Shown here piece after piece: positions 27,820 to 37,200 of a stretch of DNA of 64,000 nt (position 1 is the first letter of the stretch; the number at the start of each line of letters is the position of its first letter). The stretch spans positions 115,251-179,250 of the forward strand of contig NZ_JAANCM010000012.1 in assembly GCF_011603255.1 (NCBI RefSeq), given 5' to 3'. The notes under the pieces are model-generated. The model was not told the origin of the DNA. It made no database searches and saw only the letters and a program-made list of their open reading frames with translations. The position numbers were made by a program, and so were the translations under genes. This DNA is from Ferranicluibacter rubi. GTDB taxonomy: Bacteria; Pseudomonadota; Alphaproteobacteria; Rhizobiales; Rhizobiaceae.

Positions 27820-27968
27820 CCCCTCATCTGCCTGCCGGCATCTTCTCCCCGCCTGTGGGGAGAAGAGACTCGTCGTTCCCAACCACAACCGTCACGAAGA
27901 AGCGAGCGTTCGCCGCATGTCCCTTCGCCCCGCGCGCGGGGAGAAGGTGGCGGCAGCCGGATGAGGGG
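27820..27968. repeat. RIME-like rhizobial intergenic palindromic element, copy 1
   Basis: About 149 bp bounded by CCCCTCAT and ATGAGGGG. Each arm carries an inner palindrome: TCTTCTCCCCGCCTGTGGGGAGAAGA on the left and TTCGCCCCGCGCGCGGGGAGAAG on the right. The arms match copy 2 at 42.6 kb (GACTCGT after the left arm, AGCGAGCG in the spacer). The left arm has diverged, so the outer pairing is imperfect. The layout of two large palindromes resembles the RIME elements described in Rhizobiaceae. Confidence 0.7.
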
Positions 27969-27986
27969 CTGCGACGTCCGCTAACC

Positions 27987-28628
27987 TCAGACGCGCGCGC
28001 CGGGTGCCCCCGGCATCGGCTTCAGCACGGTCATCAAGGCGCCGTAGGGCAGCAGGAGGACGAGGCCGACGAGGATCTTGACGACGAGGTCGCCCAGCGT
28101 CCAGGAGATCCAGCGGGGGGCCTCCGTGGTGAGGATGCCGAGGATCGGGGAGGATGCCAGCGCGAAGGGATCGTTCGGGCCGATGAAGGCGAAGATAGGC
28201 GCGAAGGCGAGGGAGAAGAAAATGGCCGTGTCGAGCGCCGAACCGAACAGCGAGCCGGCGAGCGGCGCGCGCCACCAGCGTTGACGGCGCAGGCGGTTGA
28301 AGACGGAGATATCCAGAAGCTGCCCGAACAGGAAGGCCGAGCCGGAGGCAATGGCGATGCGCGGCGTAGCGACCATGATGGAGATCACGACGGCGACCAC
28401 AAAGCCGCAGACGACGACGCGGCGCGCGATCTTCGGGCCGAACTGGCGATTGGTGAGGTCGGTCACCAGAAAGGCGGCGGGATAGGTGAAGGCACCCCAG
28501 GTGAGAAGATCGCCCAGCTGCATGCCGGCGATGGAGCCGGGCAGGGGGAACTGCACCAGAAAATTGGAAGCGACGACCACGAGGGTCATGAAGGCAACGT
28601 AGGTTGCGAACAGGCGTGTGTTCAGCAT
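27987..28628 (-). CDS. Queuosine precursor transporter (YhhQ/VUT family)
   Basis: A 213-residue integral membrane protein of the VUT_1 family (PF02592), which imports queuosine precursors (preQ0/preQ1) for tRNA modification. Six helices are apparent. Family patterns are TWGAFTYPAAFLVTDLTNRQFGPKIARRVV, the GQLLDISVFNRLRR segment, and FGSALDTAIFFSLAF. The ribosome site AGGA lies 7 bases before ATG. It is downstream of rpmB on the same strand but separated by a terminator, so it should have its own promoter. Confidence 0.92.
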   Translation of the reverse strand: MLNTRLFATYVAFMTLVVVASNFLVQFPLPGSIAGMQLGDLLTWGAFTYPAAFLVTDLTNRQFGPKIARRVVVCGFVVAVVISIMVATPRIAIASGSAFLFGQLLDISVFNRLRRQRWWRAPLAGSLFGSALDTAIFFSLAFAPIFAFIGPNDPFALASSPILGILTTEAPRWISWTLGDLVVKILVGLVLLLPYGALMTVLKPMPGAPGARV

Positions 28629-28722
28629 TTTTTTATCCTGGGTGATGCCACCAGTTGGAGGAGAGGACTTGGCTGCCCGAACGGCGGCACATCCCTATGA
28701 CATATCGATCAGACGCTCATGG

Positions 28723-28748
28723 AAAAGGCCCGCCCGTAAAGGCAGGCC
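28723..28748 (-). terminator. Rho-independent terminator of rpmB
   Basis: On the minus strand GGCCTGCC and GGCGGGCC pair around TTTACG and are followed by TTTTCC. It lies about 30 bp beyond the rpmB stop. Confidence 0.75.
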
Positions 28749-28779
28749 GTGATCCGCAATGCGTACACCTTCGTGCCGA

Positions 28780-29076
28780 TCAGGCAGCGATGGCTTCTGC
28801 CGTCTTCTTGACGATCTGGCGGCGCAGCAGGCGTGCGCGCTGCGACAGGTCCAGTTCGCTGGCCTTCAGCAGGAACGCGTCGAGACCGCCGCGATGCTCG
28901 ACCGTGCGGAGAGCCGCAGCCGAAACGCGAAGACGGAAGCGCTGGTTGAGCGAGTCCGAGATCAGCGTGACCTGGCACAGGTTCGGCAGGAACTTGCGCT
29001 TGGTCTTGTTGTTCGCGTGGCTCACATTGTTGCCCGACTGGACGCCCTTGCCGGTCAATTCGCAACTACGGGACAT
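28780..29076 (-). CDS. rpmB: 50S ribosomal protein L28
   Basis: A 98-residue L28 protein of the large ribosomal subunit. It starts [29 protein letters not shown], continues with [27 protein letters not shown] and ends in the alphaproteobacterial helical extension [22 protein letters not shown]. The start is the conserved MSRxCELTGK. It is followed by a strong terminator and has a 303-bp gap upstream, so it is probably monocistronic. Confidence 0.97.
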   Translation of the reverse strand: MSRSCELTGKGVQSGNNVSHANNKTKRKFLPNLCQVTLISDSLNQRFRLRVSAAALRTVEHRGGLDAFLLKASELDLSQRARLLRRQIVKKTAEAIAA

Positions 29077-29379
29077 GGAATCACCTATTTCTTTTCGCCT
29101 GCGTTCAATGCGTTTGCGGGCCACAAGCCCAAGCAGCATTCCCACCGGTCATGATTGGAAAGTTGCGGTTCTATAGTCACCGGCGCGCCGCGCGTCAAGA
29201 CAAAACACCGGATTTTCCCGGAAAGTCGGGGCAGGGCCGTGGAAAAAGCGGCGGGATGGCGGCCAATACCAGATCGGGACCAGGCTCGGGCGCGGGCTCG
29301 ATACCACGGGCGTAGAAATGCCGCAAACGCTTCCTATCTCTCTGTTTTTCTCCCGATCTCTTTCGGAAAGGTTCTCGGC
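29077..29379. other. Divergent intergenic region between rpmB and the DUF3108 gene
   Basis: No gene is supported in this 303-bp gap; open frames have no ribosome site and read as reverse-strand noise. It should contain the rpmB promoter on the minus strand and the promoter of the DUF3108 gene on the plus strand. TTTCGGAAAG before 29380 supplies that gene's ribosome site. Confidence 0.5.
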
Positions 29380-30159
29380 ATGGCCCTGCGTGTCGGTCTT
29401 GCGGCTCTCGCCGCAATGTCCCTGGTGACGGTTCCCACGAATGCGGCGCGGCCGGCGGATGTCGTGCACGACACGGATTATACCATCTCGCTTGCCGGCC
29501 TGCCGATCGCGAAAGCCTCGTTTCATACCAAGCTCGAGGATCGGCGCTACACGATCTCGGGAACGCTGAGTTCGGCGGGGCTCGCCGATATCCTGTCGAG
29601 CACGAGCGGGCGCACCGAGGTGTCCGGCACGATCGAGAGCGACAAGCTCGTCGCCACCGACTATTCCGTCCGCTACCAGACCGGCAAGAAGAAGCGCGCG
29701 ATCGACATCGCCTTCGACAAGGGCAATGTGACCTCCGCGACGCTGACGCCGCAGCGCAAGAGGCCGCCGAAGAACTGGGTGCCGGTGACCAAGGACGACA
29801 TGCGCGGCGTGGTCGATCCGCTGTCGGGGCTGATCTTTCCGGCCAGCGCCAAGGTGTGCCCGAAGACGCTGCCGGTGTTCGACGGCGAATCGCGCATGGA
29901 CCTGAAGCTGAGCGCCAAGGGCACGAAACCGTTCAAGACCGAGGGTTTTAGCGGCGACGTCATCGTTTGCGGCATCCAGTTCGTGCCGAAATCGGGCTAC
30001 CGCAAGGGGCGCGAGGACGTGGATTACCTGCGCAAGCTTGACAGCATGGAGATCTGGTTTGCCAAGTCGGATAGCGTGCAGGTATATGCTCCGGTCTATG
30101 TCCGGATCCCGACGAAGTACGGTCCGGTGACCGTGTGGGCCACGCGCTTCAAGGGGTGA
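29380..30159 (+). CDS. DUF3108-family exported protein
   Basis: A 259-residue secreted protein. The start ATG follows GGAAAG; the signal peptide ALRVGLAALAAMSLVTVPTNAARP is clear with cleavage near residue 23. The mature protein has the DUF3108 pattern: YTISLAGLPIAKASFHTKLEDRRYTISGTLSSAGLADILSSTSG, a CxxxxPVFDGESRMDLKL segment, and C-terminal VQVYAPVYVRIPTKYGPVTVWATRF. It is likely a periplasmic beta-rich protein of unknown role. A frame extending 75 codons upstream is noise. Divergent from rpmB. Confidence 0.88.
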   Translation: MALRVGLAALAAMSLVTVPTNAARPADVVHDTDYTISLAGLPIAKASFHTKLEDRRYTISGTLSSAGLADILSSTSGRTEVSGTIESDKLVATDYSVRYQTGKKKRAIDIAFDKGNVTSATLTPQRKRPPKNWVPVTKDDMRGVVDPLSGLIFPASAKVCPKTLPVFDGESRMDLKLSAKGTKPFKTEGFSGDVIVCGIQFVPKSGYRKGREDVDYLRKLDSMEIWFAKSDSVQVYAPVYVRIPTKYGPVTVWATRFKG

Positions 30160-30211
30160 TCCGTTCAGGGGCTCGCCCTATCGCCGCCCGCTGCAATCGG
30201 AGAGTGGGCGA

Positions 30212-31120
30212 ATGCAGACCAGAGCGACGTTGATCGGATTTTCCGCCATTCTGATGTGGGCGCTGCTGGCGCTCTTCACGGCCGCCTCCGGCACCATGCC
30301 GCCCTTCCAGCTTTCGGCGATCTGCTTTGCCATCGGCAGCCTTCCCGGCCTCGTGGTGCTGGCGCTCAGGCCGGAGCGGCTGGCGCTGTTGCGGCAACCG
30401 CCACGGGTCTGGGTGGTCGGCATCGTCGGGCTGTTCGGCTATCACGCACTCTATTTCACGGCGCTGCGCAACGCGCCGGCCGTCGAGGCCGGGCTGATCG
30501 CCTATCTCTGGCCGCTGCTGATCGTGGTGGGTTCGGCGCTGCTGCCGGGCGAGCGCCTGCGATGGTATCATGTTGCGGGCGCGCTTTGCGGTCTGGCCGG
30601 GACGGCGATGATCGTCGCGCGCAATGGCGTGGCGTTCGATAGCGCCTATACGCTCGGCTACGGCGCAGCACTTTGCTGCGCCTTCACCTGGGCCATCTAT
30701 TCCCTGATGACGCGACGGTTCGAGGCGGTATCGACCGATGTCGTCACCGGCTTCTGCCTTGCGACGTCGGTTCTGTCGCTCCTCTGCCATCTCGCGCTGG
30801 AGACGACCGTGTGGCCGGACACCGGTACGCAGTGGCTGGCGGTCGCCGGCCTCGGGCTCCTGCCGGTGGGTGCTGCCTTCTATGCCTGGGATTACGGCGT
30901 GAAGAACGGCAATATCCAGCTGCTCGGCGTTGCGAGCTACTCGGCGCCGGTGCTCTCCACGCTGACGCTCATGCTGTTCGGCTTTGCCGAGCCGTCGCTC
31001 AGCATCGCGCTGGCCTGCCTGCTGGTGACGGGCGGCGCGCTGCTGGCCGCGCGCGACGTGATCTTCTCGTCGCGCAAGGTGCAGGCCCCGGCCGAAGACC
31101 GGGTTCAGCCGGCGTCATGA
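30212..31120 (+). CDS. DMT-superfamily EamA exporter (YddG-like)
   Basis: A 302-residue transporter with ten predicted helices and two EamA repeats. Motifs include WALLALFTAASGTMPPFQLSAICFAIG at the start, ALRNAPAVEAGLIAYLWPLLIVVGSALLPGERL, and the second-half GAAFYAWDYGVKNGNIQLLGVASYSAPVLSTL. The latter resembles YddG, an aromatic amino acid exporter, but the substrate here is not proven. GGAGAG precedes the ATG. Its 3' end overlaps the convergent cupin gene by 16 bp. Confidence 0.88.
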   Translation: MQTRATLIGFSAILMWALLALFTAASGTMPPFQLSAICFAIGSLPGLVVLALRPERLALLRQPPRVWVVGIVGLFGYHALYFTALRNAPAVEAGLIAYLWPLLIVVGSALLPGERLRWYHVAGALCGLAGTAMIVARNGVAFDSAYTLGYGAALCCAFTWAIYSLMTRRFEAVSTDVVTGFCLATSVLSLLCHLALETTVWPDTGTQWLAVAGLGLLPVGAAFYAWDYGVKNGNIQLLGVASYSAPVLSTLTLMLFGFAEPSLSIALACLLVTGGALLAARDVIFSSRKVQAPAEDRVQPAS

Positions 31121-31563
31121 GGTGCTGGCGGCTCCCACCCGGGCGGCGCCATTTCGAAGACGCTGAAGTCGAAGCCGGGCGCGACGGTGCAGCCGACGAG
31201 GGTCCACGCGCCGCGTGATTCGGCCGACTGCCAGCTGCCTGCGGGCACCACGCCTTGCGGGCGTTCGCCGTTTTCCAGATCCGTGCCGAGGACGATGATC
31301 GAGGCGGGCTCGCCCGGTGCCGCAATCCGGAGGGTCAGGGCCGCGCCGGCATAATGGTGCCAGACCTCGGCGGCGTCGCGCACGCGGTGCCAGTGCGACC
31401 GCTCGCCCGCTTCCAGCAGATAATAGATCGCCGTGGAATGCCCGCGTGTGCCGCCGGCTTCGTCGCGAAAGGTTTCGGCATACCAGCCGCCTTCCGGATG
31501 CCGGATCATGCCGAGTGCGGAGACGATCGACCGTGCGTCCTGTGCCTCACCGTGTGCTGCCAT
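31105..31563 (-). CDS. Cupin_5 (DUF985) family protein
   Basis: A 152-residue single-domain cupin. It shows HPEGGWYAETFRD, STAIYYLLEAGERSHWHRVRDAAEVWHHYAGAALTL with the metal-type His residues, and ESRGAWTLVGCTVAPGFDFSVFEMA. Function is unknown for most DUF985 proteins. Its start shares one base with the stop of gloB (TGATG), so it is translated from the gloB transcript. Confidence 0.88.
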   Translation of the reverse strand: MAAHGEAQDARSIVSALGMIRHPEGGWYAETFRDEAGGTRGHSTAIYYLLEAGERSHWHRVRDAAEVWHHYAGAALTLRIAAPGEPASIIVLGTDLENGERPQGVVPAGSWQSAESRGAWTLVGCTVAPGFDFSVFEMAPPGWEPPAPHDAG

Positions 31564-32333
31564 CAGAAATTATCCTTGCGCTTGCGGATCTCGGCAAAGA
31601 CCTCGCCGTCGCTGGCGGAGGGCATGCCGAGATGGGCGCGGATGCCGGGGTCGGCCGGGCGCAGGAAGGGATTGGTGCGTTTCTCCAGCCCCAGCGTCGT
31701 CGGTGCGGTGAAGCCGCCGCGCTCGCGCAGCGCCTCGATCTCGGCGGCGCGGGCCTTCAGTTCGGCATTGTCGGGATCGACCGTCACGGCGAAGCGGGCG
31801 TTGGAGAGGGTGTATTCGTGGCCGAAATAGACCTGTGTGTCATCCGGCAGCGCCATCAGTTTCTGCAGCGAGGCCCACATGTCGGCCGGCGAGCCTTCGA
31901 ACAGGCGGCCGCAGCCGAGGGCAAAGAGCGTGTCGGCGGCAAAGAGCAGGCGGTCGTCGGGCAGGTGGTAGCAGATATGGCCGGCGGTGTGGCCCGGCGT
32001 GCCGATGACGTGGACCTTGTGACCGGCAAAGGTGAAATCGCCGCCGTCGCCGATGGTCATGTCGATGCCGGGAATGCGCGAGGCCTCGCGATCCGGGCCG
32101 ATGATCGTGGCGTCATAGCGGGTCTTCAAGGCGAGGTTCGCCTCCACATGGTCGCTGTGGTGGTGCGTGGTGAAGATATGCGTCAGCGTCCAGCCGCGCC
32201 GCTCCAACGCGTCGAGGATCGGCTGTTCCTCGGGCGCGTCGATCGAGGCCGTCTCGCCGCTCTCGGGGTCGTGAAGGAGAACACCGAAATTGTCGGTCCG
32301 GCAGAGGAACAGGTCGAGATCGAGCGCTGGCAT
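31563..32333 (-). CDS. gloB: Hydroxyacylglutathione hydrolase (glyoxalase II)
   Basis: A 256-residue metallo-beta-lactamase-fold enzyme that hydrolyses S-lactoylglutathione to D-lactate and glutathione. Metal motifs are [47 protein letters not shown] and [13 protein letters not shown]. The C-terminal HAGH domain ends [17 protein letters not shown] chose the ATG at [10 protein letters not shown]; the upstream extension is not conserved in type. It is first in a two-gene unit with the cupin, and divergent from a methyltransferase gene. Confidence 0.95.
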   Translation of the reverse strand: MPALDLDLFLCRTDNFGVLLHDPESGETASIDAPEEQPILDALERRGWTLTHIFTTHHHSDHVEANLALKTRYDATIIGPDREASRIPGIDMTIGDGGDFTFAGHKVHVIGTPGHTAGHICYHLPDDRLLFAADTLFALGCGRLFEGSPADMWASLQKLMALPDDTQVYFGHEYTLSNARFAVTVDPDNAELKARAAEIEALRERGGFTAPTTLGLEKRTNPFLRPADPGIRAHLGMPSASDGEVFAEIRKRKDNF

Positions 32334-32478
32334 GATGGGGTCCTCGGGGAGAGCTGGGACGTGGGAATCGCAAAGGGAATGTAAAGGCGGCTGAGGGGAA
32401 GTCCAGCAACAGCATGCAGGCGCGAAAATCGGCGCCACACCGGTTTCCTTTCTCCAAGCCACGCACTACCCTTTGGCT

Positions 32479-33234
32479 ATGCACGCCGATATCGTCGATC
32501 TTCGTCAGTTCTACCATTCGCGGCTCGGGCGCTTTACCGAGCAGGCGATCTCCATGGCGCTCGCTTCCATCTGGGCGCGGTTGCCGGAGGAGCGGCTGGT
32601 CGGGCTCGGCTATGTCCTGCCCTATCTGGAGCGCTTTCGGGCCGATACGGAGCGGACCTTCGCTTTCATGCCGGCGGGGCAGGGGGCGGTGAACTGGCCG
32701 GTTGCCGAGCTGTCCTCGACGGCGCTGGTCTTCGACGAGGAACTGCCGCTGCCCGACAGCTCGATCGACCGCATTCTCATGGTCCACTCGCTGGAGTTCG
32801 CCGAGAACCCGCGCGAGACCATGAAGGAGATCTGGCGGGTGCTCGCGCCCGGCGGGCGGCTCGTCATCGTGGTTCCCAACCGGCAGGGCGTCTGGGCGCG
32901 GATGGACCATACGCCGTTTGGCTCCGGCCGGCCCTATTCGCGCGGGCAGCTGACGGCGCTCCTGCGGGAGACGAATTTCACGCCGGGGGCCTCCTGCGAG
33001 GCGCTGTTCTTCCCGCCATCGACCACGAAGACCGTGCTGAAGCTCGGGCGCGCCTTCGAAAAGATCGGGCGGGCGCTCTGGCCTGTGTTCTCAGGCGTCA
33101 TCATCGTGGAGGCGCAGAAGCGGCTCTATCAGGGGCTGCCGGTCGCGGCACGGGCCTCGCGCCGGGTGTTCGTGCCCGTGCTTGCGCCGCAGGGTGTGCC
33201 GACCACGCGCGACGGCCAGCCGCCGACGCGGTGA
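32479..33234 (+). CDS. Class I SAM-dependent methyltransferase
   Basis: A 251-residue Methyltransf_11-type protein. The SAM-fold region reads LPLPDSSIDRILMVHSLEFAENPRETMKEIWRVLAPGGRLVIVVPNRQGVWARMD; the N-terminal Gly-rich loop (FMPAGQGAVNWP) is atypical. The C-terminal part is basic with RRLYQGLP-like residues and ends in a low-complexity tail. The ATG is favoured over a TTG two codons earlier. Target unknown; this family next to gloB is a common rhizobial arrangement from memory. hisC follows after 93 bp. Confidence 0.85.
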   Translation: MHADIVDLRQFYHSRLGRFTEQAISMALASIWARLPEERLVGLGYVLPYLERFRADTERTFAFMPAGQGAVNWPVAELSSTALVFDEELPLPDSSIDRILMVHSLEFAENPRETMKEIWRVLAPGGRLVIVVPNRQGVWARMDHTPFGSGRPYSRGQLTALLRETNFTPGASCEALFFPPSTTKTVLKLGRAFEKIGRALWPVFSGVIIVEAQKRLYQGLPVAARASRRVFVPVLAPQGVPTTRDGQPPTR

Positions 33235-33327
33235 GCGGGAGACTTTCTCTGCTAGCCTAAGCCCTCGACAAGGCGGCGGCGGGGCGGTAATGGCAAAGCC
33301 ATCCGAGACACCAGCGAAAGCCAGACC

Positions 33328-34434
33328 ATGAGCTCCCTCCCGAACGCTCCGACCCCGCGCCCCGGCATTCTCGACATCGCCGCCTATGTGCCGGGCAAGG
33401 AGCACGCTCCGGGCGTGGCCAAGGTCTACAAGCTGTCCTCCAACGAGACGCCGCTGGGCGCGAGCCCCAAGGCTCTGGAGGCCTTTCGCCAGGCGGCCGG
33501 CCAGCTGGAGCGTTATCCGGACGGCCAGGCGATCGAGCTTCGCAACGCGATCGCCGAAGTCTACGCGCTGAACCCCGCGAACCTGATGTGCGGCAACGGC
33601 TCGGACGAGCTTCTGGGGCTGCTGGCGCACACCTATCTCGCTCCCGGCGACGAGGCCGTTATCACCGAGCATGGCTTTCTCGTCTACAGGATCCAGATCA
33701 TGGCGGCCGGCGGCGTGCCCGTGACGGTGAAGGAGCGGGATTGCCGCGTCGATGTCGATGCGATCCTCGCCGCCGTGACCGAGAAGACGAAGCTCGTGTT
33801 CATCGCCAATCCTGGCAATCCCACGGGCACCTTCGTGCCCGTCGAAGACGTGCGCCGCCTGCAGGCCGGCCTGCCGAAGCATGTGCTGCTCGTGCTGGAC
33901 GCGGCTTATGCGGAATATGTGCGGCGCAACGACTACGAGGCGGGGATCGAGCTGGTCTCGTCCAACCAGAACGTCGTGATGACGCGCACCTTCTCCAAGG
34001 TCTATGGTCTGGCCGCCCTTCGCGTCGGCTGGATCTATGCGCCGGCCGCCGTCATCGATGCGCTGAACCGCAGCCGTGGGCCGTTCAACCTGAATGCGCC
34101 GGCGATTGCGGCCGGTGCCGCTGCCGTTCGCGACCAGGCGTTCACGGCCGCAGCCGTCGATTTCAACGCGGAATGGGTGGCGAAGGTGAGCGAGAGGCTG
34201 ACGGCGCTCGGTCTTAAGGTCACGCCGTCGGTTGCGAATTTCGTGCTGTTCCACTTCCCCGATGTTGCCGGCAAGCGGGCGGAGGATGCGGATGCGTTTC
34301 TGACCAGCCGCGGCTTCATTCTGCGGGCGGTGCGTGGCTACGGGTTCCCCAATTCGCTGCGCCTGTCGATCGGCACGGAGGAGGCGAACGAAGGCGTTCT
34401 CGCTGCCCTTGCCGAATTCCTCGGGAAGAACTGA
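33328..34434 (+). CDS. hisC: Histidinol-phosphate aminotransferase
   Basis: A 368-residue PLP-dependent class II aminotransferase. Motifs are [22 protein letters not shown], the [17 protein letters not shown] segment, [27 protein letters not shown] and the PLP lysine in [15 protein letters not shown]. It transaminates imidazole acetol phosphate in histidine synthesis and, in several bacteria, aromatic keto acids. It sits 8 bp before the prephenate dehydrogenase gene, so a role in tyrosine or phenylalanine formation is plausible here. Confidence 0.95.
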   Translation: MSSLPNAPTPRPGILDIAAYVPGKEHAPGVAKVYKLSSNETPLGASPKALEAFRQAAGQLERYPDGQAIELRNAIAEVYALNPANLMCGNGSDELLGLLAHTYLAPGDEAVITEHGFLVYRIQIMAAGGVPVTVKERDCRVDVDAILAAVTEKTKLVFIANPGNPTGTFVPVEDVRRLQAGLPKHVLLVLDAAYAEYVRRNDYEAGIELVSSNQNVVMTRTFSKVYGLAALRVGWIYAPAAVIDALNRSRGPFNLNAPAIAAGAAAVRDQAFTAAAVDFNAEWVAKVSERLTALGLKVTPSVANFVLFHFPDVAGKRAEDADAFLTSRGFILRAVRGYGFPNSLRLSIGTEEANEGVLAALAEFLGKN

Positions 34435-34442
34435 GACCTGAC

Positions 34443-35369
34443 ATGGCCAAGCTCTTCGAAAAGGTCGCGCTGATCGGCATCGGCCTCATCGGCTCCTCCA
34501 TCGCGCGGGAGATCCGCGACAAGGGGCTTGCGGCCGCGGTGACGATCTCGACCCGCAGCCGCGAGACGCTCGACCGGGCGGAGGTGCTCGGTCTCGGCGA
34601 CCGCTATGTGCTCTCGGCCGGCGAAGCGGTGGAGGATGCGGATCTCGTCATCGTTTCCGTGCCGGTCGGGGCATCCGGCACTGTCGCGCAGGCGATCGCG
34701 CCACATCTCAAGGCCGGTGCCATCGTCACGGATGTCGGCTCCACCAAGGGCTCCGTCATCGCGCAGATGGCGCCGCACCTGCCGGCGAGCGTCCACTTTA
34801 TCCCCGGCCACCCCATCGCGGGAACGGAATATTCCGGCCCGGATTCGGGCTTCGTCGGACTGTTCAAAAGCCGCTGGTGCATCCTGACGCCGCCGGCCGG
34901 CACAGACGAGACCGCCAAGGGGCAGCTGCGGGCCTTCTGGGAGGCGCTTGGCTCGGATGTCGAGGAGATGGACCCGGAACACCACGACAAGGTGCTGGCC
35001 ATTGTTTCCCACCTGCCGCACATCATCGCCTACAATATCGTGGGCACGGCGGATGATCTGGAGACGGTGACGGAATCCGAGGTCATCAAATACTCGGCCT
35101 CGGGCTTCCGCGATTTCACGCGTCTCGCCGCATCCGACCCGACCATGTGGCGCGACGTCTGCCTGCACAACAAGGACGCGATTCTCGAAATGCTGTCGCG
35201 GTTTTCCGAGGATCTCGCCTATCTGCAGCGGGCGATCCGCTGGGGCGACGGCGACAAGCTGTTCGACCTCTTCACCCGCACCCGCGCGATCCGCCGCTCG
35301 ATCATCCAGGCCGGTCAGGATACCGACATGGTCGACTTCGGCCGGCATGCGCTGGACGCGAAGTCCTGA
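34443..35369 (+). CDS. tyrC: Prephenate/arogenate dehydrogenase
   Basis: A 308-residue NAD(P)-dependent dehydrogenase of the TyrA family. The N-terminal Rossmann motif is VALIGIGLIGSSIAREI. Substrate-domain motifs are VTDVGSTKGSVIAQM, FIPGHPIAGTEYSGPDSG and EEMDPEHHDKVLAIVSHLPHIIAYN, which carries the catalytic His. It lacks a chorismate mutase domain. It makes 4-hydroxyphenylpyruvate or tyrosine; which substrate it prefers is not decidable by eye. Cotranscribed with hisC (8-bp gap), and convergent with the DUF2125 gene. tyrA-type naming would also be acceptable. Confidence 0.93.
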   Translation: MAKLFEKVALIGIGLIGSSIAREIRDKGLAAAVTISTRSRETLDRAEVLGLGDRYVLSAGEAVEDADLVIVSVPVGASGTVAQAIAPHLKAGAIVTDVGSTKGSVIAQMAPHLPASVHFIPGHPIAGTEYSGPDSGFVGLFKSRWCILTPPAGTDETAKGQLRAFWEALGSDVEEMDPEHHDKVLAIVSHLPHIIAYNIVGTADDLETVTESEVIKYSASGFRDFTRLAASDPTMWRDVCLHNKDAILEMLSRFSEDLAYLQRAIRWGDGDKLFDLFTRTRAIRRSIIQAGQDTDMVDFGRHALDAKS

Positions 35370-35395
35370 CGCCCGCCATATCTTGACGGCTTGGA

Positions 35396-36397
35396 TCAGA
35401 GCTGCGGCAGCACGCCGATCGGGATGAAGGCGAGGAAGGCGGTGCCGTCGCGCACATTGAGCGTGACGGTGGTGTCGTTGCCGCCTGCGGCGAGTGCCGT
35501 CAGCATGTTGGCGGCGTTGTCGAGCATGTTTTCGCTCTCCGGAAAAGCCGTTGCCAGTGCCGTGCGCCACGCCTGGACATCCTGCATCGTCACCTTGAAG
35601 GCGCCGGAGATCAGCCCCTGATCGTCGATGGTGAACGGGCCGTTTGCCGTCGTTACTATGCCGTTCCCAAGGTCGAGCGTGAGGTTGCGCACCTCGCCCG
35701 CACTGTTGCGCAGCGCATGGCGCGAGAGGCCGCCACGATCGAGCACCGTCGCACGGTCCTTGACCGTGAGGTCGATCGCGGCATTCATCAGCGGCAGCAG
35801 GCTTGCGCCGTTGCCGGGCTTTAGGTCGAGGCCTGTGATGGAGACGGCGGCATCGAGATCCGCCGCGTTCTGGCGCAGATGCAACTCCGTATGGCTGGTG
35901 GCAAAGCCGAGCACGTCTTCGCCCAGCGTGGGCACCAGCGTGCCGGTGAGGCGTTCGGAGACGATGGATGTGCGGCTGAGGCCCGACAATGTTGCCTGAA
36001 TGCTTGCCCTGAGGGCTTGCCAGTCCATGGATGTCGCGATGCCGGGGGAAAAGCGCAGCTCGGCCGGGCCATCCACCTCGATCACGGCGTGGCCGGGCCA
36101 GTAGACCTGCGCTGCGGACCGGAGAGCACCCGCGGAGCCGGATGCCCCGAGCTGGGTATCATCAACCTTCACGGAATCGCAGAACAGTCCGATGCGGAAG
36201 GGGAAGCCGCGTACGGTCAGGCCGTCGCAGCGGGCTGTGGCGCTGCCGGAGCGGCTGGTGAGGAAGCTTGCGAGCCGCGTTTCGATCTGGTGGGCAGCGA
36301 GAAACCAGATGCCGCTATAGACCGCGAGGAAGATCACGATGCCGATGCCGAGACGCTTGATACGGATACCTGCGGCCGGCGGTGCTGTCTGTGTCAT
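35396..36397 (-). CDS. DUF2125-domain protein, single N-terminal membrane anchor
   Basis: A 333-residue protein of the alphaproteobacterial DUF2125 family. After about 14 residues one helix (LGIGIVIFLAVYSGIWFLAA) anchors or exports it. A beta-rich body follows with CDGLTVRGFPFRIGLFCDSVKV (a Cys pair), QVYWPGHAVIEVDGPAEL and VRNLTLDLGNGIV. Periplasmic location is likely; function unknown. I chose the Met before TQTAPP; a longer frame adds an unconserved Arg-rich lead. It is convergent with tyrC and divergent from the cyclotransferase gene. Confidence 0.88.
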   Translation of the reverse strand: MTQTAPPAAGIRIKRLGIGIVIFLAVYSGIWFLAAHQIETRLASFLTSRSGSATARCDGLTVRGFPFRIGLFCDSVKVDDTQLGASGSAGALRSAAQVYWPGHAVIEVDGPAELRFSPGIATSMDWQALRASIQATLSGLSRTSIVSERLTGTLVPTLGEDVLGFATSHTELHLRQNAADLDAAVSITGLDLKPGNGASLLPLMNAAIDLTVKDRATVLDRGGLSRHALRNSAGEVRNLTLDLGNGIVTTANGPFTIDDQGLISGAFKVTMQDVQAWRTALATAFPESENMLDNAANMLTALAAGGNDTTVTLNVRDGTAFLAFIPIGVLPQL

Positions 36398-36642
36398 GGG
36401 GGTCTCCGGTCGGCGGGTCTGGATGCGGTGAGGGATCGGCGCGGTGGACGGCGCTCTCTGGCACCGCCGGCACCCCTCCAAGGGCTGCGTCTTGCGGGTC
36501 TTCTAGCGCATAACATCACTGATCGGAATGCGTTCGGAAAAATAGCCGGATCCTTGTAGGCTCGTTCCGCTGGCCGCCGTTTTGCAGTAGGAGGGCAGGA
36601 CCGGCAGACATGTCCGGCATGTGACGATGGGATGGACCTTCT

Positions 36643-37200
36643 GTGACGGACCTTGTGGTAACGGATTCGGACGACGTGTGGGTGTTCGGCTATGGCTCGT
36701 TGATGTGGAATCCGGGCTTTGCCTTCGTCGAGCAGGCCCGAGCGCGCGTGTTCGGTTATCGCCGGGCGCTGTGCGTGCGCTCCCATGTGCATCGCGGCAC
36801 GGCCGAAAGCCCCGGCCTCGTGCTCGGCCTCGATCTTGGCGGCTCCTGCCTCGGCATGGCGTTCCGCATCGCACCGGAGGACCACGAGGCTGTCATCGCC
36901 TATCTGCGCGAGCGCGAACTGGTGACGCATGTCTATAAGGAGCGCATGCTGCCGCTGCGGCTCGCCGACGGGCGAACGGTCATGGCGGTCGCCTATGTCA
37001 TCGACCGGGCCCACCTGCAATATGCGGGCGCCCTCCAGGCCGACGAGGCGGCGCTGGTCGTCGCCCATGCGCGCGGTCGCTCGGGCGAGAATGTCGATTA
37101 TGTGATGAACACGCTCGAACATCTGCGCGCGATGGGCATCCGCGATCACTGGCTGGAAGAGGTCGGCCGCGGCGTGCAGGTTCTGCTCGCCAAACGCTAG
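36643..37200 (+). CDS. Gamma-glutamylcyclotransferase (ChaC-like)
   Basis: A 185-residue ChaC-family protein, which releases 5-oxoproline from gamma-glutamyl peptides such as glutathione. It has the opening VWVFGYGSLMWNPGF (the GYGSL substrate loop), RRALCVRSHVHRGTAESPGLVLGLD, and the catalytic Glu region LRERELVTHVYKERMLPLRL. A GTG start is used; the next in-frame Met lies after the GYGSL motif. Its stop overlaps the end of the convergent plsC by 4 bp. Confidence 0.92.
   Translation: MTDLVVTDSDDVWVFGYGSLMWNPGFAFVEQARARVFGYRRALCVRSHVHRGTAESPGLVLGLDLGGSCLGMAFRIAPEDHEAVIAYLRERELVTHVYKERMLPLRLADGRTVMAVAYVIDRAHLQYAGALQADEAALVVAHARGRSGENVDYVMNTLEHLRAMGIRDHWLEEVGRGVQVLLAKR

Noticed and set aside
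28629..28700. A preQ1 riboswitch before the yhhQ-like gene
   Set aside because: I could not match the leader to any preQ1 class; only a simple hairpin is visible.
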